Both the position numbers and the translations under genes were made by a program. From positions 44,552,501 through 44,616,500 of the forward strand of contig CP136890.1 in assembly GCA_034359265.1 (NCBI GenBank): 64,000 nt of DNA, in the 5' to 3' direction. Positions within the stretch are counted from its first letter, which is position 1. Each line of letters begins with the position of its first letter. The DNA is from Canna indica. Lineage: Eukaryota > Streptophyta > Magnoliopsida > Zingiberales > Cannaceae. Under the pieces are notes generated by a model that worked only from the letters and a program-made list of their open reading frames with translations, was not told where the DNA came from and did not search any database. Shown here one piece after another: positions 10,845 to 22,922 of this stretch.

Positions 10845-12247
10845 ATGGCACCAGAGTCGGTAGCGTCTTCACCTCCTAGGTTCGATGAATCGAACTTTGG
10901 TCTTTGGAAGTCTAGGATGTACACCTACTTAAAGACTAGAGGTTTTGATGTTTATAACATGATTAAATTAGAATACATTGAACCTAAGGTTGACATTCTT
11001 GATTGGAGTGAACATGACAAGAAAATATTTCAATCTAATGGAGATGCTATGTATTCCATATTTTGTACCTTATCTAATAGCATCCTTGAAAAAGTCATGC
11101 ATTGTACTTCGGCTTTTGATTTATGGGCATGTCTAAACATCTTATATGATTATGCCAAAACCGAGGAGTTAATTACTTTTCATGAAGGTGGTGATGACAA
11201 TGGTCATCCCTCCAATGCTAACTTGGTTTTTGAGGCCCATAGTGTTTCTAGTCAAAAAGACATTTCAAAGAGCCGAAAGAGAAAGGTCATTTGCCATTTG
11301 TGCAAGGAGAAGGGGCTTATCTAGAATTGCCCATTATTGAAAAACAAAGCAAGGAAGAGGTCAAATGCTTCTACATCGTCCACCGATCCCTCGAAGCATC
11401 CTCTCATCATGACAATAGATCTACTTCTCAATTGTGCCTCATGGAATTAAAAAATGAGGTAAATCCTTCCACCTCTTGTCATAATAAAATTTTTATTGAT
11501 AATAATAGTCATAGCTCCTCTAGTTCATTTGGCATGCCATATGAGGAACTAGTTGAGGAATATCAAAAAAAGTATGCCTTGTTTGTGAAAAAGAACAAGG
11601 AAAATAGAAAACTAAAGAAAGAAAATTTAAGGCTTAGTTCTCATGTGCATGAACTAGAAAATGAAAAATTGAATACAAGTATACTTGTTTCTTGCAATGA
11701 TGATTTTAAGCTTCAAATTGAGAATTTAAAAAGTGAGGTAAAAGACTTGAAAAATGAAAATGAGGATTTGAAAGCTAGATTGAAGTTTAGGAATAATGAC
11801 TTGAAAAATCATTTCAAAATTGAGAATGAAAAATTGAAAAATGAAAATAACATGTTAAAATCTCAATTGCACACTATGCACAAATCCATGAGTGATTTGA
11901 AAAATGAGGTTGTATTCTTAAATAGGAAAATCAATGATTTATCAAATGTATCTTCCTTTAAGAACTCTAAAAATAAAAATGCTTATGTAAAGAATGCTAA
12001 GGTTCATCATCATTCTCATTTCAAGCATTCTTCCTTTAAACCTCATGTCCAAAATAAAAAGTTTTATGGAAATTGTTTTTGTTGTGGTATATATGGTCAT
12101 GCTATTCATGATTGTGCATTTCAAAGAAATCCAAGTGTTGCTAAGACACTTTGGATTCCTAGGCCAACTCACCCCCAAGGACCCAAAGCCATTTGGGTAC
12201 CAAAGGTTTCTTGCTCTATTGTAGTGGGAGCTACCACACAAGGATAA
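10845..12247 (+). pseudogene. gag of element B, best preserved gag of the family
   Basis: ATG at 10845 gives MAPESVASSPPRFDESNFGLWKS, the capsid N-terminus. UBN2-type motifs follow (CTSAFDLWACLNILYDYAKTEE). The first zinc knuckle (CHLCKEKG...NC, about 11290-11328) has lost its His, and the frame shifts there with a stop at 11322. The rest reads open in another frame for more than 300 codons: a Ser-rich linker, then about 150 residues of coiled coil (repeated LKNEN/LKSE heptads), basic residues, a second knuckle CFCCGIYGHAIHDC, and a WVPK motif. The stop at 12245-12247 directly follows VVGATTQG; no protease or pol follows. One frameshift separates this gene from an intact gag. Confidence 0.87.
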
Positions 12248-12267
12248 GGGAAAGTGATGTGTTGAAG

Positions 12268-14765
12268 TGTAAGACCCGAAAAATTTTCTAATATAAAAAT
12301 CTATTTTGGTGCAGCACGTCGGACCCGGGGTTAGTCGAGTCGAGCCTCGGAATCATCTCGAGTAGAAGGTATGACTCGACTAATGAAGCATAAAGTTTAA
12401 ATTTGGTTAAATGACTCTTTCCTTTGATGTATTGATACCTTAATTGAGATAAGATCGACTCGTGTTACGGATAGAGTCGGAACCCAAGTCAGACCCGGAC
12501 TAAGTCGAGTCAATGCTAAGTCCCAAGGGTCAATTAAGGCATCTTAGATGAGGAATAAAATCCCTCATCATAGCGCCGTGCGGCTCATCAAGGAGCCGCA
12601 CAAAGCCGAGCATAGGGAGAGGGGAGAAAGAGGGAGGAGGGATCTTGGTCGGTCCGGAAATCGCGTCGTCGCCAAAAGATTTGAGATCACCAACATCCGA
12701 TTCATCTTCTTCGTCAAGCAAAGGTGAGTGGTCAATCCTAGTTAGATGGGTAGGCGTGTGGCCGACCCTTAGAATGATAAGTCGTGGGTTTTCTCTCGTC
12801 GGATCTTGTGAATCCGAGGTTTTCTCGATGATTTTGGTTTTTATTGCATGTTGTAATCGCGTGATGAATGTATCCGCGTTGTTTTTCTTAGATCTAGGGG
12901 TCGGCTATATGAGGGAAAAGGGGAAAGGTCATGCCAAATTTTTCTCCAATTCCCTCGCTTGGCCTAAAACCCCCTATAGTTCGTGTAGATTTAAATTCGT
13001 GTGACTTGCGATACAATTGACGTAATAGTTGTTTGAGATTCTTTCTCCCTAGGTGTTGTATGTGTTCGGCCGATCAAGAGAAGCCTTGGTCAAGGGCTAG
13101 CCGAACAGTGAGGGAGAGAGGATTTGGTCTACAATTCATCTATGGTAGTTCATAAGGTTAAATGCTAGAGGTTGTGATCAAACACTAAGGATCAACCACC
13201 TTCTTCTACCCTTGTAGGCTCGGCCGAGTAAGGCATGCCTTGCTCAAGGTTCAGTCGAGCCAAGTTGGGGAAAGGAAATCGAAGAGGATTCGTTTTCATA
13301 CTTAGAAACATTCGAACATTAGAAAGCGAGGTCACCTCGATCGTCAAGTAGAATTGAGAGGAGAAATAGAAAAGACAACAACTAAGGAAAACACCACCCT
13401 ATTGCATATGTACATCTACACTTAGTGACATTAAGAAGTAGTAATTGCTTTCAATATTTTTCCTTATCAATTGCTAATTCTAGTAGAGAATTGCCATGAC
13501 AGCTCTAATGTCACCTTGCTGGAAATTTTTGTCTAATGCATAATTTACTTACTTATTTGATGCATTTTTATGTTTATTTATCGTAGTAGTCGTAGGTTAA
13601 CCTTCCTATCACCCGAGGGTTATGGCACATTCATACATAGTCATTTTACACTTGTGACATGTAGCAAATGACACTAGACGACTAGTAGGAAAACTTTAAA
13701 GTGCGTGTTATTTATGGAAACTCGAATGTAGACTAGTTAGAATGCTTTCTCATGATTTAATTAGAATATAGTAAATTACGGATGATACTGGCCCAGAATC
13801 AAGGGCCGAATACGGGTAGACAGCCGGAATTTTACATAAGGAAGCTTTAGACACTTGCTTGTGTGATGTGACTGTGATGGTCTGCAGAGATGCTTGAGTA
13901 GTCGGAATGACGAATGCATGACTCGGCCAGTGATTGGATCTTGAGATATCACCAGCGGGCCCGCTAGGTGTCAGATCCCAGTTGGGTGGGACTAGCTATC
14001 CCTACCCCAGACGATTTCGGAGACTAGCAGACCATCCTAGTCGATGGCCCGGGAACTTCTGGATTTCACCTTAGTACTGTGTGGCCCGAGTGGCCGGTAT
14101 GTTACTACCTTGTATGGTAGGGCTGGTTAGCCGAAGTTTCTAGACCATGATTGGGCCCTACGGGCCGGATGCCACATGGCTTAGTTAGGCCATTATGGCG
14201 GGTTCCTCGAGTATATGGTCTATGCAAGACGACCCCTTGGGGGTCGGTGGTGACATCAGTAACTTACCAACCTGACTTTATATTATGCTACCTTACTTAT
14301 TTATGCATGACTATTGGGGATTATGTGGAGGTTCAGAAGAACCTCTCACTGAGTCCCAAGTGGACTCACGGTTTACATCTTTTTTTTTGCAGAGCATGAG
14401 GAGTGAGTTGAGGCTTGGCATCATGGTGCAGCTGGATGGCAGGTGGTGGTGTCTATCTTGTAGCGGCATCCTTTAGTCATAGTCTAGTCGTCTAGATGTT
14501 TTTTTTATTTTCCTACACTAATAGTTGATGCCTTTTAAAGATTGTACTCGACTTTGAATTTGGAATGTTTCAGTTTGTGGTGATGTTAGTTGTTCCTCTT
14601 TTTTTTTTCAAAACAATTGTGAACTTTTGAAAATCTAAATAAAATTGCATTGTGGTTTTCTTTTATTCGATGTGTTCCAATTTCTCGTTGGTCAGTGTAG
14701 GTAGTAGGCATCGGGGTAGTATGTAGACCCTGGCCGGTCACACGACCTTGAGTTGGGGTGTGACA
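12268..14765 (+). repeat. 5' LTR of G1
   Basis: 2498 bp, TGTAAGACCCG to GGGTGTGACA. It holds a perfect 9-bp stem GTGCGGCTC/GAGCCGCAC (12578-12601), a splice-donor-like AAGGTGAGTGG (12722-12732), an imperfect hairpin built on GGCTCG/CGAGCC (about 13217-13262), and a hairpin TGAGTCC/GGACTCA (14350-14368) followed by a T-rich acceptor-like TTTTTGCAG ending at 14392. The same set of parts appears in the G2 LTRs. Confidence 0.9.
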
Positions 14766-14980
14766 AAGTTGGTATCAGAGCTTCTTGTTAGGTCTTGACT
14801 ATGACTAAGAGTTGGGTACCGTATGAGAAATATGCTAGCGTGTCGACATACGGTATAGTTATGCTACGAGATCTGGCAACCACGACTGCTCCCAGCTCAC
14901 CATGCGGTTAGTATTTATTTGATTTTGTTCTAAAAATTAAGTATATGATAGGAGAATTGTTCTTTTCTTGTGAGAGTGTG

Positions 14981-15727
14981 ATGGAGACTCATAATGCTGC
15001 ACTGAGTGGCAGCGGTAGTAATTCGACAGAACGTAGAGGCCGAGGCTGGGTCCAAGGCAGGGATAGGGATTAGTCTGAGGACCATGGCAAGAGTCTGCGG
15101 TTGCTCGATTGCAGGCTCAGGTAACCCAGTTAGCAGAGGCGCTCCATATCGAGCAGGATCTGAGGTAGCAGTTGCAGCAGCCGCCGTCGCAACCCGTACA
15201 TGTAGTCTCGGTGGTACCGTAGATAGTCGAGGTAGTAACATCGGTGATCAGGGCTCCTGGAGCCCCATCCTATGCAAACTTCGTCACTCTGAAGCCGCCG
15301 GAATTCACCGGAATAGACCAGCAAGTGGAAGTCGCTGAACTTCTGGGGGGGCTGTCTTGGCCGCACATATGCTTGTTATAAATGCGGTCGGGTCATGCAC
15401 TTCAAGAGGGACTGTCCGGAGAGAATTGGCCAGAAGTTCGAGCAGCCAAAAGGAAAGACACCTATGTCTGTAGGGTCAGTGGCTCAGAGAGGGCAGATGC
15501 AGAACAGGGGGCCGCAGACTAGCCATTCAGAGAGGCCGTCTGCCAGGGTGTTCGCCATGAACTATGAGGGGGCAGAGGCGTCTAGAGCAGTTGTAACTAG
15601 TACTATCTTAGTATGTCCATCTGCTGCTTATGTTCTATTTGATTCGGGTGTCACGCACTCGTGTGTATCTGCCAAATTTGCTATTGAGTTACTGATGGCA
15701 CCTTCATTGCTCGACGGTCCATTTTGG
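14981..15727 (+). pseudogene. G1 gag-protease remnant
   Basis: ATG at 14981 starts METHNAALSGSGSN, the same N-terminus as the G2 gag (METHNAALSDSSS). Stops follow within 35 codons, and most of the capsid domain is deleted. From about 15365 a zinc knuckle CYKCGRVMHFKRDC and then the protease site VLFDSGVTHSCV are legible (G2 has DSGATHSF). The frame runs straight into the 3' LTR at 15728, so pol is gone. Confidence 0.8.
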
Positions 15728-17144
15728 TGCAGACCCGAAAAATTCCCTAATATAAAAATCTATTTTGGTGCAGCACGTCGGACCCGGGGTTAGTCGAGTC
15801 GAGCCTCGGAATCATCTCGAGTAGAATGTATTACTCGACTAATGAAGCATAAAGTTTAAATTTGGTTAAATGACTCTTTCCTTTTATGTTTTGATACCTT
15901 AATTGAGATAAGATCGACTCGTGTTACGGATAGAGTCGGAACCCAAGTCAAACTCGGACTGAGTCGAGTCAATGCTAAGTCGCAAGGGTCAATTAAGGCA
16001 TCTTTGATGTGGGAATAAAATCCCTCATCATAGCACCGTGCGGCTCAACAAGGAGCCGCACAAAGCCGAGCATAGGGAGAGGGGAAAAAGAGGGAGGAGG
16101 GATCTTGGTCGGTCCGAAAATCGCGTCGTCGCAGAAAGATTTGAGATCGCCAACATTCGATTCATCTTGTTCCTCAAGCAAAGGTGAATGGTCGATCCTT
16201 GTTAGATGGGTAGGCGTGTGGCTGACCCTTAGAATGATAAGTCATGGGTTTTCTCTTGTTGGATCTTGTGAATTCGAGGTTTTCTCGATGATTATGGTTT
16301 TTATTGCAAGTTGTAATCGCGTGATGAATGTTTCCGTGTTGTTTTTCTTAGATCTAGGGGTTGGCTAGATGAGGGAAAAGGGGAAAGGTCATGCCAAATT
16401 TTTCCCCAATTCCCTCGCTTGGCCTAAAACCCCCTATAGTTCGTGTAGATTTAAATTTGTGTGACTCGAATTCAGTTGACGTAATAGTTGTTTGAGATTC
16501 TTTCTCCCTAGGTGTTGTATGTGTTCTGCCGATCAAGAGAAGCCTTGATCAAGGGCTGGCCAAATAGTGAGGGGGAGAGGATTTGGTCTACAATTCATCT
16601 ATGGTAGTTCATAAGGTTAAATGCTTGAGGTTGTGATCAAACACTAAGGATCAACCACCTTCTTCTACCCTTGTAGGCTCAGCCGAGTAAGGCATGCCTT
16701 GCTCAATGTTCAGCCGAGCCAAGTAAGGGAAAGGAAATCGAAGAGGATTAGTTTTCATACTTAGAAACATTCGAGCATTAGAAAGCGAGGTCACCTCGAT
16801 CGTCAAGTAGAATTGAGAGGAGAAATAGAAAAGACAACAACTAAGGAAAACACCACCCTATTGCATATGTACATCTACACATAGTGACATTAAGAAGTAG
16901 TAATTGCTTTCAATATTTTTCCTTATCAATTGCTAATTCTAGTAGAGAATTGCCATGATAAGGTTGAAAACACCACTCTTTTTTTTTTCAAAAGAATTGT
17001 GAACTTTTGAAAATCTAAATAAAATCGCATTTTGGTTTCTTTTATTCGATGTGTTTCTATTTCTCGTTGGTCAGTGTAGGTAGTAGGATTCGGGGTAGTA
17101 TGTAGATCCTGACCGGTCACACGATCCTGAGTTGGGGTGTGACA
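15728..17144 (+). repeat. 3' LTR of G1, with an internal deletion of about 1.1 kb
   Basis: Begins TGCAGACCCG (the 5' copy has TGTAAGACCCG) and ends GGTGTGACA. It is very similar to the 5' LTR up to about 16955, then jumps across about 1.1 kb (equivalent to about 13500-14600) to the shared 3' end. The lost part includes the TGAGTCC hairpin and the acceptor-like site. The GTGCGGCTC hairpin is kept (16038-16061). Confidence 0.9.
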
Positions 17145-17149
17145 TGAAG

Positions 17150-17764
17150 TTGGCCAAGAATTCAATGAAAGATCCTTACATGGTTGCAACTTCAAGATTA
17201 ATTCCCACCTAGATGCCTATGGAAAAGAAAGTTGGCATCTAAAAGGTTTGGTATCATCTCTTAACTTTAATTGATCCATTAATAGTTGGAGTTCATGATG
17301 CTTGTTTAAATTGATTGGTTTCCCGCTCATGTTATGCTTTCAAAAATGTTTTTGATTTTTGATTTCCGGTCTCTTCGATGATCTATTTGGCCTGTAATGG
17401 GCCTAAACGACCTTGCAGTTCTAAATAATAGGCTCATTGTGGCCTTTCGGTTTTCAACCAATAGGAAGGATTGGAGATCATGTTTTCATATTTATTATTT
17501 TTGTGATCTCTTAGAATTCATTTTGGTATCACTTGATTTCATTTAAAACGAATTTCAAACTATCTAGCAAATATGCATTTTGAAAATGATATTTGAATCT
17601 CTCTTTGCTATTTGGTTTGGTTAGCTTGCTAGTAGCCTTAATTTCATTATCTACTAATGAAGTCTACTTGCAAGTTGAAAGTGTTAATGGAAGGCTATGC
17701 TATCATGAAGAAATTTGAAAAGTAAAAAAGACAAGTTTGGCAAAATGTTAATGGAAGGCTATGA
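17150..17764 (+). other. Non-coding tail of element B (continued)
   Basis: Resumes B after the G1 TSD (GAAGTTGGCCAAGAATTC). It aligns by eye to the A tail and to the reversed C tail. The stem GGCC-TGTAATG-GGCC at 17389-17403 is the B form of the compensated hairpin; the neighbouring GGTCTC-TTCG stem (17368 onward) has lost its 3' arm in this copy. A short direct repeat (AATGGAAGGCTATG, near 17689 and 17750) lies at the junction with D'. Confidence 0.7.
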
Positions 17765-18011
17765 TATTAAGGATCAGTAAGCAGATCCTAGTCAGGTTCT
17801 ACAGACAATTTTAAAGGACTTTGCACCATGTCTCTCTACAATTAACCGTACAGTTATAACTCCTAAGCCTATAATGGAACCAGTTACAACTATTGAACTT
17901 GTACTAGAAATTGATACTGTACATGTTTCAGTGACTGAGGTTGAACATCATATTCCATGAGTTCCACCAGTTGGATAATTTGAGCCACAAACATCTGACA
18001 TTTTTGCCAAA

Positions 18012-19320
18012 ATGAAGAAGAGATCCTCAAGCACACCTGTCGTGAAAAAGTTTGCCAAGACAAAGCAGTCTGAAAACTCAAGGAAGAAAATTCAGTGCAA
18101 CAGTGACTCTGAAGGTGAAACTCTGTTGGAAAGAGCAGCTATGCTGAGAAAAACCAAAATAAATAGACCAAATGTTGAAGACCCCAAGGAGAAAGAAAAG
18201 TTTCATTTTCAAGAAAAGAAAAAGGCTTCTACCTCAAAGAAGAAGTCTCCAAAATCTGCTAAGAAAGCTGTCAAGAAGACAGTTACAAGCAAACTTTATC
18301 CTGGCCTGCTTTCAGATGATCTCTATCCTCTCTGGGAAGCTTTGCAACTGAGAGGTATTATTTCTCAAAGGCCTTTGGATATTGCACACTTCGACTCAAA
18401 GTGCAGACCTATTTTAGACATTCTTAAGAAAAGAATTTTGTCATGTTCTTTTATGTCTGTTGCTCCATTCTCTAAGCTACAAGTTCTAGAATTTTATTGC
18501 AACCTATCTGGAAATATTTCTGATCCTGAAAGTAATCACTTTCAACAAGTGTTTGTTAGAGGAAAATGGTTCAAGTTCTGTCCTGATGTTATTAATAATT
18601 ATCTTGGTCTTAACCTTTCCTCTACTACTGCTGATCGAACAAACTAATGAATCAAGTGTTCAGTTTCTGAGGACAATTGGAACTGAACTATCAAATGGAG
18701 ATATAACTGATTGGGAAGGCACAATAGTAAGTCTTAACTACTTTCTATGCTGTGCTTTATCTAATTGCTAGGTTCCACTGGATTCCTACTTCCCATATCA
18801 CCTTTATGAGCAAGGAAATGGTTATTCTGCTTTTCAAGATCACTAATGGGATTCACTTCAATCTGGGAATCTGATATTTGATTAGATTATTGCTCTTAGA
18901 TCTTGACTGACTTCAAAATCCAAGGTGTTTCTTATTTTTCCCAACTTGATTTATGGGATTCTTGAGAAGAAGAGCTTCAAATATTCCGCTAAAGAAGTTC
19001 TAGAGCCTCTTGGATCTCTCTTGAAAATACACCAAAGGCTGTTGAAGAAGGTAGAGACCCCCTTCCAAATCTCCTATTCACCAACCTTCTAGTTCTTCAA
19101 AAAGGCCTTTTAACAGTGATTCTACAAATGAGCAATCTATCTCAGAAGAGATTTCAAGGCTCAAGGAATCTATCACCATCTCTCTGAAGCAGCTGGTTTC
19201 TTTGGAGCAGAAGGTTCTTAACCACTTTTCTTTAGCTCCTGCAGGTCATTTATCTACTTCTTATGATAGTCCATCAAGTTCCTCCAGTTCAGATTGAGAC
19301 AATTCTATACTCCTTTGGCT
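18012..19320 (+). pseudogene. Post-pol ORF of D' (plant retrotransposon env-position protein), broken
   Basis: The longest open part (18012-18647, 211 aa) has a Lys/Ser-rich N-terminus (KKKASTSKKKSPKSAKK) and then a globular region with LYPLWEALQLRGI, LQVLEFYCNLSG and VRGKWFKFCPDVINNYLGL. These motifs resemble the domain named putative plant transposon protein (often listed as Transposase_32) that occurs downstream of pol in SIRE-type elements. A frameshift near 18640 and many stops break it, but related text continues (SKSKVFLIFPNLIYGIL at about 18912-18962). No signal peptide or clear membrane segment is visible in what remains. The function is unknown; the domain assignment is from memory of family motifs. 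Confidence 0.55.
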
Positions 19321-19653
19321 TACTTTGCCAGAGAGGGGGAGATAGTATGACAGTTGCAACCCTTTGTGTTGTGTTTATTATTTGGTTGCAACTGTAATTT
19401 GGTAGTGACTAACGAACTGTTCATCTTGTTGTGTTGACTGTGATGGCTGTGATACTTTGTCTGTTTGACTGTGATGGCTATGGTACATGGTTTGATATTT
19501 GTAGTGATTGTGATGACAATTTGGTTTTGGGATTTTATTTGTTTTTGAATATTATCCTTTAATTTGACAGTTAATATGCTACAATTAGACTACTATTTTT
19601 CTGTAGTTTGTGATGACAGTGCGTGTCTTGCCAAATAATTCAAAGGGGGAGAT

Positions 19654-20549
19654 TGTTTGTGTTTTGGCTTATTATGTGTTTGCTATATTTGGCAAAATGA
19701 ATATCAATTAAGTTCGTAGATGTAAGTCAATTACAATTGCTCTGGGAGCTGTGGAGTTTATGATGAATTTAATGCTGATGCGATGATGTCTTTTTGTTTG
19801 CTGAAATTATTGATTTAAATATTCATCTTTAATCACCTGGTCAATTATGGAAAAAATGATGTGGTTTTCATTGATGGGTTGGGCGGTTTTTCTTGAGGCT
19901 TTTTATGACCAAAGCATTATGATATATTATGGTTATCTTTTGAGTTTAAAGTTGATGAAGTTAAGGTTGTGTGTTAAATGGCTTTTATGGGAGTTGGTTG
20001 GCTTTCTCTATATATGAGGAAAGAGAAGATATGGATTGGCAAGACTCCTATGTACTAAAATCGAGTTGCCAATTATATGAGGAGTTGAGACTGTTGAGTG
20101 TGTCGATGGCAACAAACTATTTCATTCATCTTCAAGTCAAGGTGGAGTTGGGCTGTTGAACTCACTACAACACAGAGATTGTGTGGAGGATAAAACTCTA
20201 TGATTGAGTTATCATAGAGAGGCAAGTGGTTAGGACTTGTAATAGCAAATAATTTGTTTGTTATTTCCACTTCACTTTAGTACTGATAGTTGGATTTCGA
20301 AGTGTGAAATCTTGGAACTTATATTATACTTTGTTGATAGTGAATTGGGCACCTGTCCAGTGAGGGCTCCGTAGATTAGGTGAAAAGTTTGTCACTGAAC
20401 TGCGTAAACAAATCCTTGTGTGTTTGCGTGTTTCTTTGTAGTTATTTTATATCTGTTACTCACTTTATTTCAAAGTTGTTACCATAGCAGTTGCAACTTC
20501 CTGTACAACTGTTTATTAACAGAAAGCTCCCTTAGAGACTATCTTGTCA
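19654..20549 (+). repeat. 3' LTR of D'
   Basis: Starts TGTTTGTGTTTTGGC directly after the PPT and ends near CTATCTTGTCA. A possible TATA box CTATATATG lies at about 20011. Conserved U5 is shared with LTR D. It contains CAGTT/AACTG motifs that are much denser in LTR D. A second PPT-like tract (GAGAGGGGGAGAT, 19331-19343) lies about 310 bp upstream of the real one. Confidence 0.7.
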
Positions 20550-20807
20550 GAAAGCCCTTTGGTGATTAGTTATCATGCAACTAAATCCTTCTTCTACATA
20601 ATGTCCCGTATGCGACTAGGGTATGGAAGTCGTGTCAAACCCTAATACTGATCCATATGTATTCCACTCTCTCAAGTTGTCGTCTCAACCATGAACAATC
20701 GGAAACCCTTTTCTAACTTTCATATCCACCCTGGTCAGAGATTCTCGAGTCGACACTTGCCAAAGCACATAGGACATTCTCTCCTCTTATTAGGAGTTAT
20801 CGATTAT
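20550..20807 (+). repeat. Repeat scrap, related (reversed) to 51170-51460
   Basis: Reads GGTGATTAGTTATCATGCAACTAAATC...GATTCTCGAGTCGACACTTG...CACATAGGACATT...TAGGAGTTA. The reverse complement of 51170-51460 has the same order of words. In that other copy the segment is the internal region of the short copia at 50350-52668. There is no convincing ORF. Confidence 0.6.
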
Positions 20808-21020
20808 GTTGACTAAAATCTCGGTTTTAATGATAACAAACATGGAACTAATATTTGAGCAAGAAATATTTTTAGGTTCCATATCCGTTTGTGTGCGACG
20901 CCCCCGATCGGAAAAATTGAAGACCTCAGCAAGGACGCTCGTCGACGCTCGGGATTCATTGGGAAGTTTGAGTCTAGGTCTAGAGTGTCTATATTATATG
21001 TATATACTTTAGTCGATGCA
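20808..21020 (+). repeat. Copia LTR fragment (C-type)
   Basis: Matches the start of the C-type LTR (AATCTCGGTTTTAATGATAACAAACATGGAACTAAT and the GACGCTCGTCGACGCTCG motif), with the first 20 or so bases altered. The right boundary against the gypsy LTR is uncertain by about 30 bp. Confidence 0.55.
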
Positions 21021-21676
21021 TAAGAACTCAAAAATCGAAACTCGAATACCGAAAATTTGAAAACCAAAAAAATAAAAATGGCCTAGAAATTTTCTAAGTC
21101 TAGGGAGCTCCTTGGAGGGTTACATGATTTAGACATTTTCTTAGCACCAAAAGTCCCGGTAATTGATGCTTAGATAGAAACAAGTTAAAGACCTATTTTA
21201 AGAGATTTTTGGTAACATTTAACCAATCCATATTTGACCCAAGAGATTTTAAAATTTTTGGTTTTCGTAAATTAGTACTAGAACCCAAAATTTGGATTTT
21301 GATCCATAAGGATTTTGATTTACGGCCTTTATCGCGCAAGTAAAATTATTTTATTTATGTTGGTTTGGATATTGGATGTGAGTTAAACTCGAGTCGTGTT
21401 CAGGGAGATCGTCAGAGGTCGCGGTCTGAGGTATGAACCGCGTACATGTGATTAATTTAGTTAGTGGAATAAATTTTAAGTTTGTGTGATTTAGCCGAGT
21501 CCTAGAAGTATTTGGGTGCAAGTTGATTAAGTTTTGGTAACTTGACTTTAAAAGGAGGTTTTCTTTATTAATTTAAATTTGGGGTTTGGGCAGGCCGACG
21601 GGTCCAACCCCCCCCCCGCCCTCCTCTTATGCGTTCAAGTGATGGATGTGGAGTGGTGGCTGCCGGTGTTTCAGCG

Positions 21677-22922
21677 TAAGTGAAATGTCCTACACTAGAG
21701 GGGGGGTGAATAGTGTGTTTGCTAAACTTTCACCTAAATTCGATTTTAATCATTTTCTTCATTACTTAGGCAAGTGCTCAATTTAACTAGATGAATGCGG
21801 AAGCGAGTAAATAACACAAGTAAACAAAACACAAGATAAGAAATGCAAACAAGATAGATTTATAGTGGTTCGGCCCCAATGCTTACTCCACTACCTAAGC
21901 ACTCCGCTTAGGATTTCAAACTCTAGTTTACTATATTAAGTGTATCCTACAAGAGGATTTACAAGCTAAGGCACCGACCCTCACAACTGAGGGTTACTCT
22001 CACACTCGAGAGTACCTCCAACACCTCTTCTCCTAAGGACTAACCTTAGCAAACTAAGTTTACACCGGTAGATTTAAACCTCAACACCAAGGCAACCACC
22101 AAACTCAAGATCTACACACTTGAGTAATAATGAAATGAAGAACAAAATACAACAATAATGGAGTAATAAATCAAACAATAAAGTACTTAGCTCCAACACA
22201 AGATCCTAGCTTCCTATTAATGCCTTTGATGATGAAACTCAAGGTTGAAGGCTCAATCAAGAAGGTAGAAGCTCAAAGCTAGGGTTTTCCACAAAGTTTG
22301 GCTCAAAGAAGCTTAGGGATGATCAATAGATGCCTCATGCAGTGTTAGTTGATTGGGAAGGCAAGTTTGGCAGCTTATATAGAGATCTAAATGGTAGGAG
22401 CTCAGTTTACAACAAGCTCAACGAGTAGAAATTCGAAATAGAGCCATTGGGGGCATTTTGAGAATTCTAGAAAGTTTTCTAGAATGTTCATACGGGATGT
22501 TCCGGGCTATTCCGGGATGTCCATCCGAGATGTTTCGGGATATTTTGAGATGTTTCAGAATATTTACAACATCCCATCCGGGCTTTTCCAAAATGTTACA
22601 ACATCACATCCGGTGTATCTCGGGAATGTTGTTTATGACTTGAAAGCTCTTGGTAATTCATTAGGTTGATATCCTAGGGATATATGCATCATTATAAGGA
22701 TTAATACAATCATTCTAGACATCCTAAGCCTACACTCTATTCTTCCCGAAGAATCTCGAGCGTCGACGAGCGTCCTTGTCAATTTCTTCAATTTCTCCAA
22801 TTGGGGACATCGTGCACTAATGGAGATGGAACCTGAATATATTTCTCTATGAAAACATTAATTCCATGTTTGTTATCATCAAAATCGAGATTAATATCAA
22901 GGTTGAAAACATTAGGCCAACA
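21677..22922 (-). mobile_element. Solo copia LTR (reverse, C-type) in G-I
   Basis: TSD CAGCG at 21672-21676 and 22923-22927. The right end is CCAACA; the left end is TAAGTGAAATG, two bases shorter than the intact C-type end TGTAAGTGAAATGG. It is very similar to the 5' LTR of element C (46455-47787). It contains the GATGTTCCGGGAT-type array (about 22490-22630). No internal genes. Confidence 0.92.

Larger units (their letters stand above)
12268..17144 (+). mobile_element. G1: internally deleted Ty3/gypsy element inserted in element B
   Basis: 5-bp TSD TGAAG at 12263-12267 and 17145-17149. The two LTRs (12268-14765 and 15728-17144) are in the same orientation and end in GGGGTGTGACA. The PBS AAGTTGGTATCAGAGCT is at 14766-14782. 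The internal region is under 1 kb: gag start, zinc knuckle and protease, then the 3' LTR with all of RT, RNase H and integrase missing. It sits 20 bp downstream of the B gag stop. Confidence 0.93.
9337..17764 (+). mobile_element. Copia element B: LTR, PBS, gag, tail, no pol; split by gypsy G1
   Basis: Same architecture as element A. The 5' LTR is 9337-10777, PBS 10780-10791, gag 10845-12247, and the non-coding tail is 12248-12267 plus 17150-17764 once the G1 insertion is removed. The tail stops where an unrelated copia fragment (D') begins, so B lacks its 3' LTR. There is no trace of pol between gag and tail. Confidence 0.8.
17765..20549 (+). mobile_element. D': 3' part of a SIRE-like copia (env-position ORF, PPT, 3' LTR)
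   Basis: Contains an ORF region downstream of pol, a polypurine tract (AAAGGGGGAGAT, ending 19653) and a 3' LTR from 19654. No pol is present, so it is a 3' fragment. It is the same family as element D (52982-64000): the U5 parts match closely (for example GTTGTCACTGAACTGCGTAAAC near 20390 versus GTTGTCACTGAACTACGTAAAC near 54950). Confidence 0.75.

Noticed and set aside
22490..22640. Possible CRISPR-like or centromeric repeat array
   Set aside because: The units are short, imperfect and palindromic and fall in U3 of C-type LTRs; the same array occurs in the sibling LTRs. It is an LTR feature in plant DNA.
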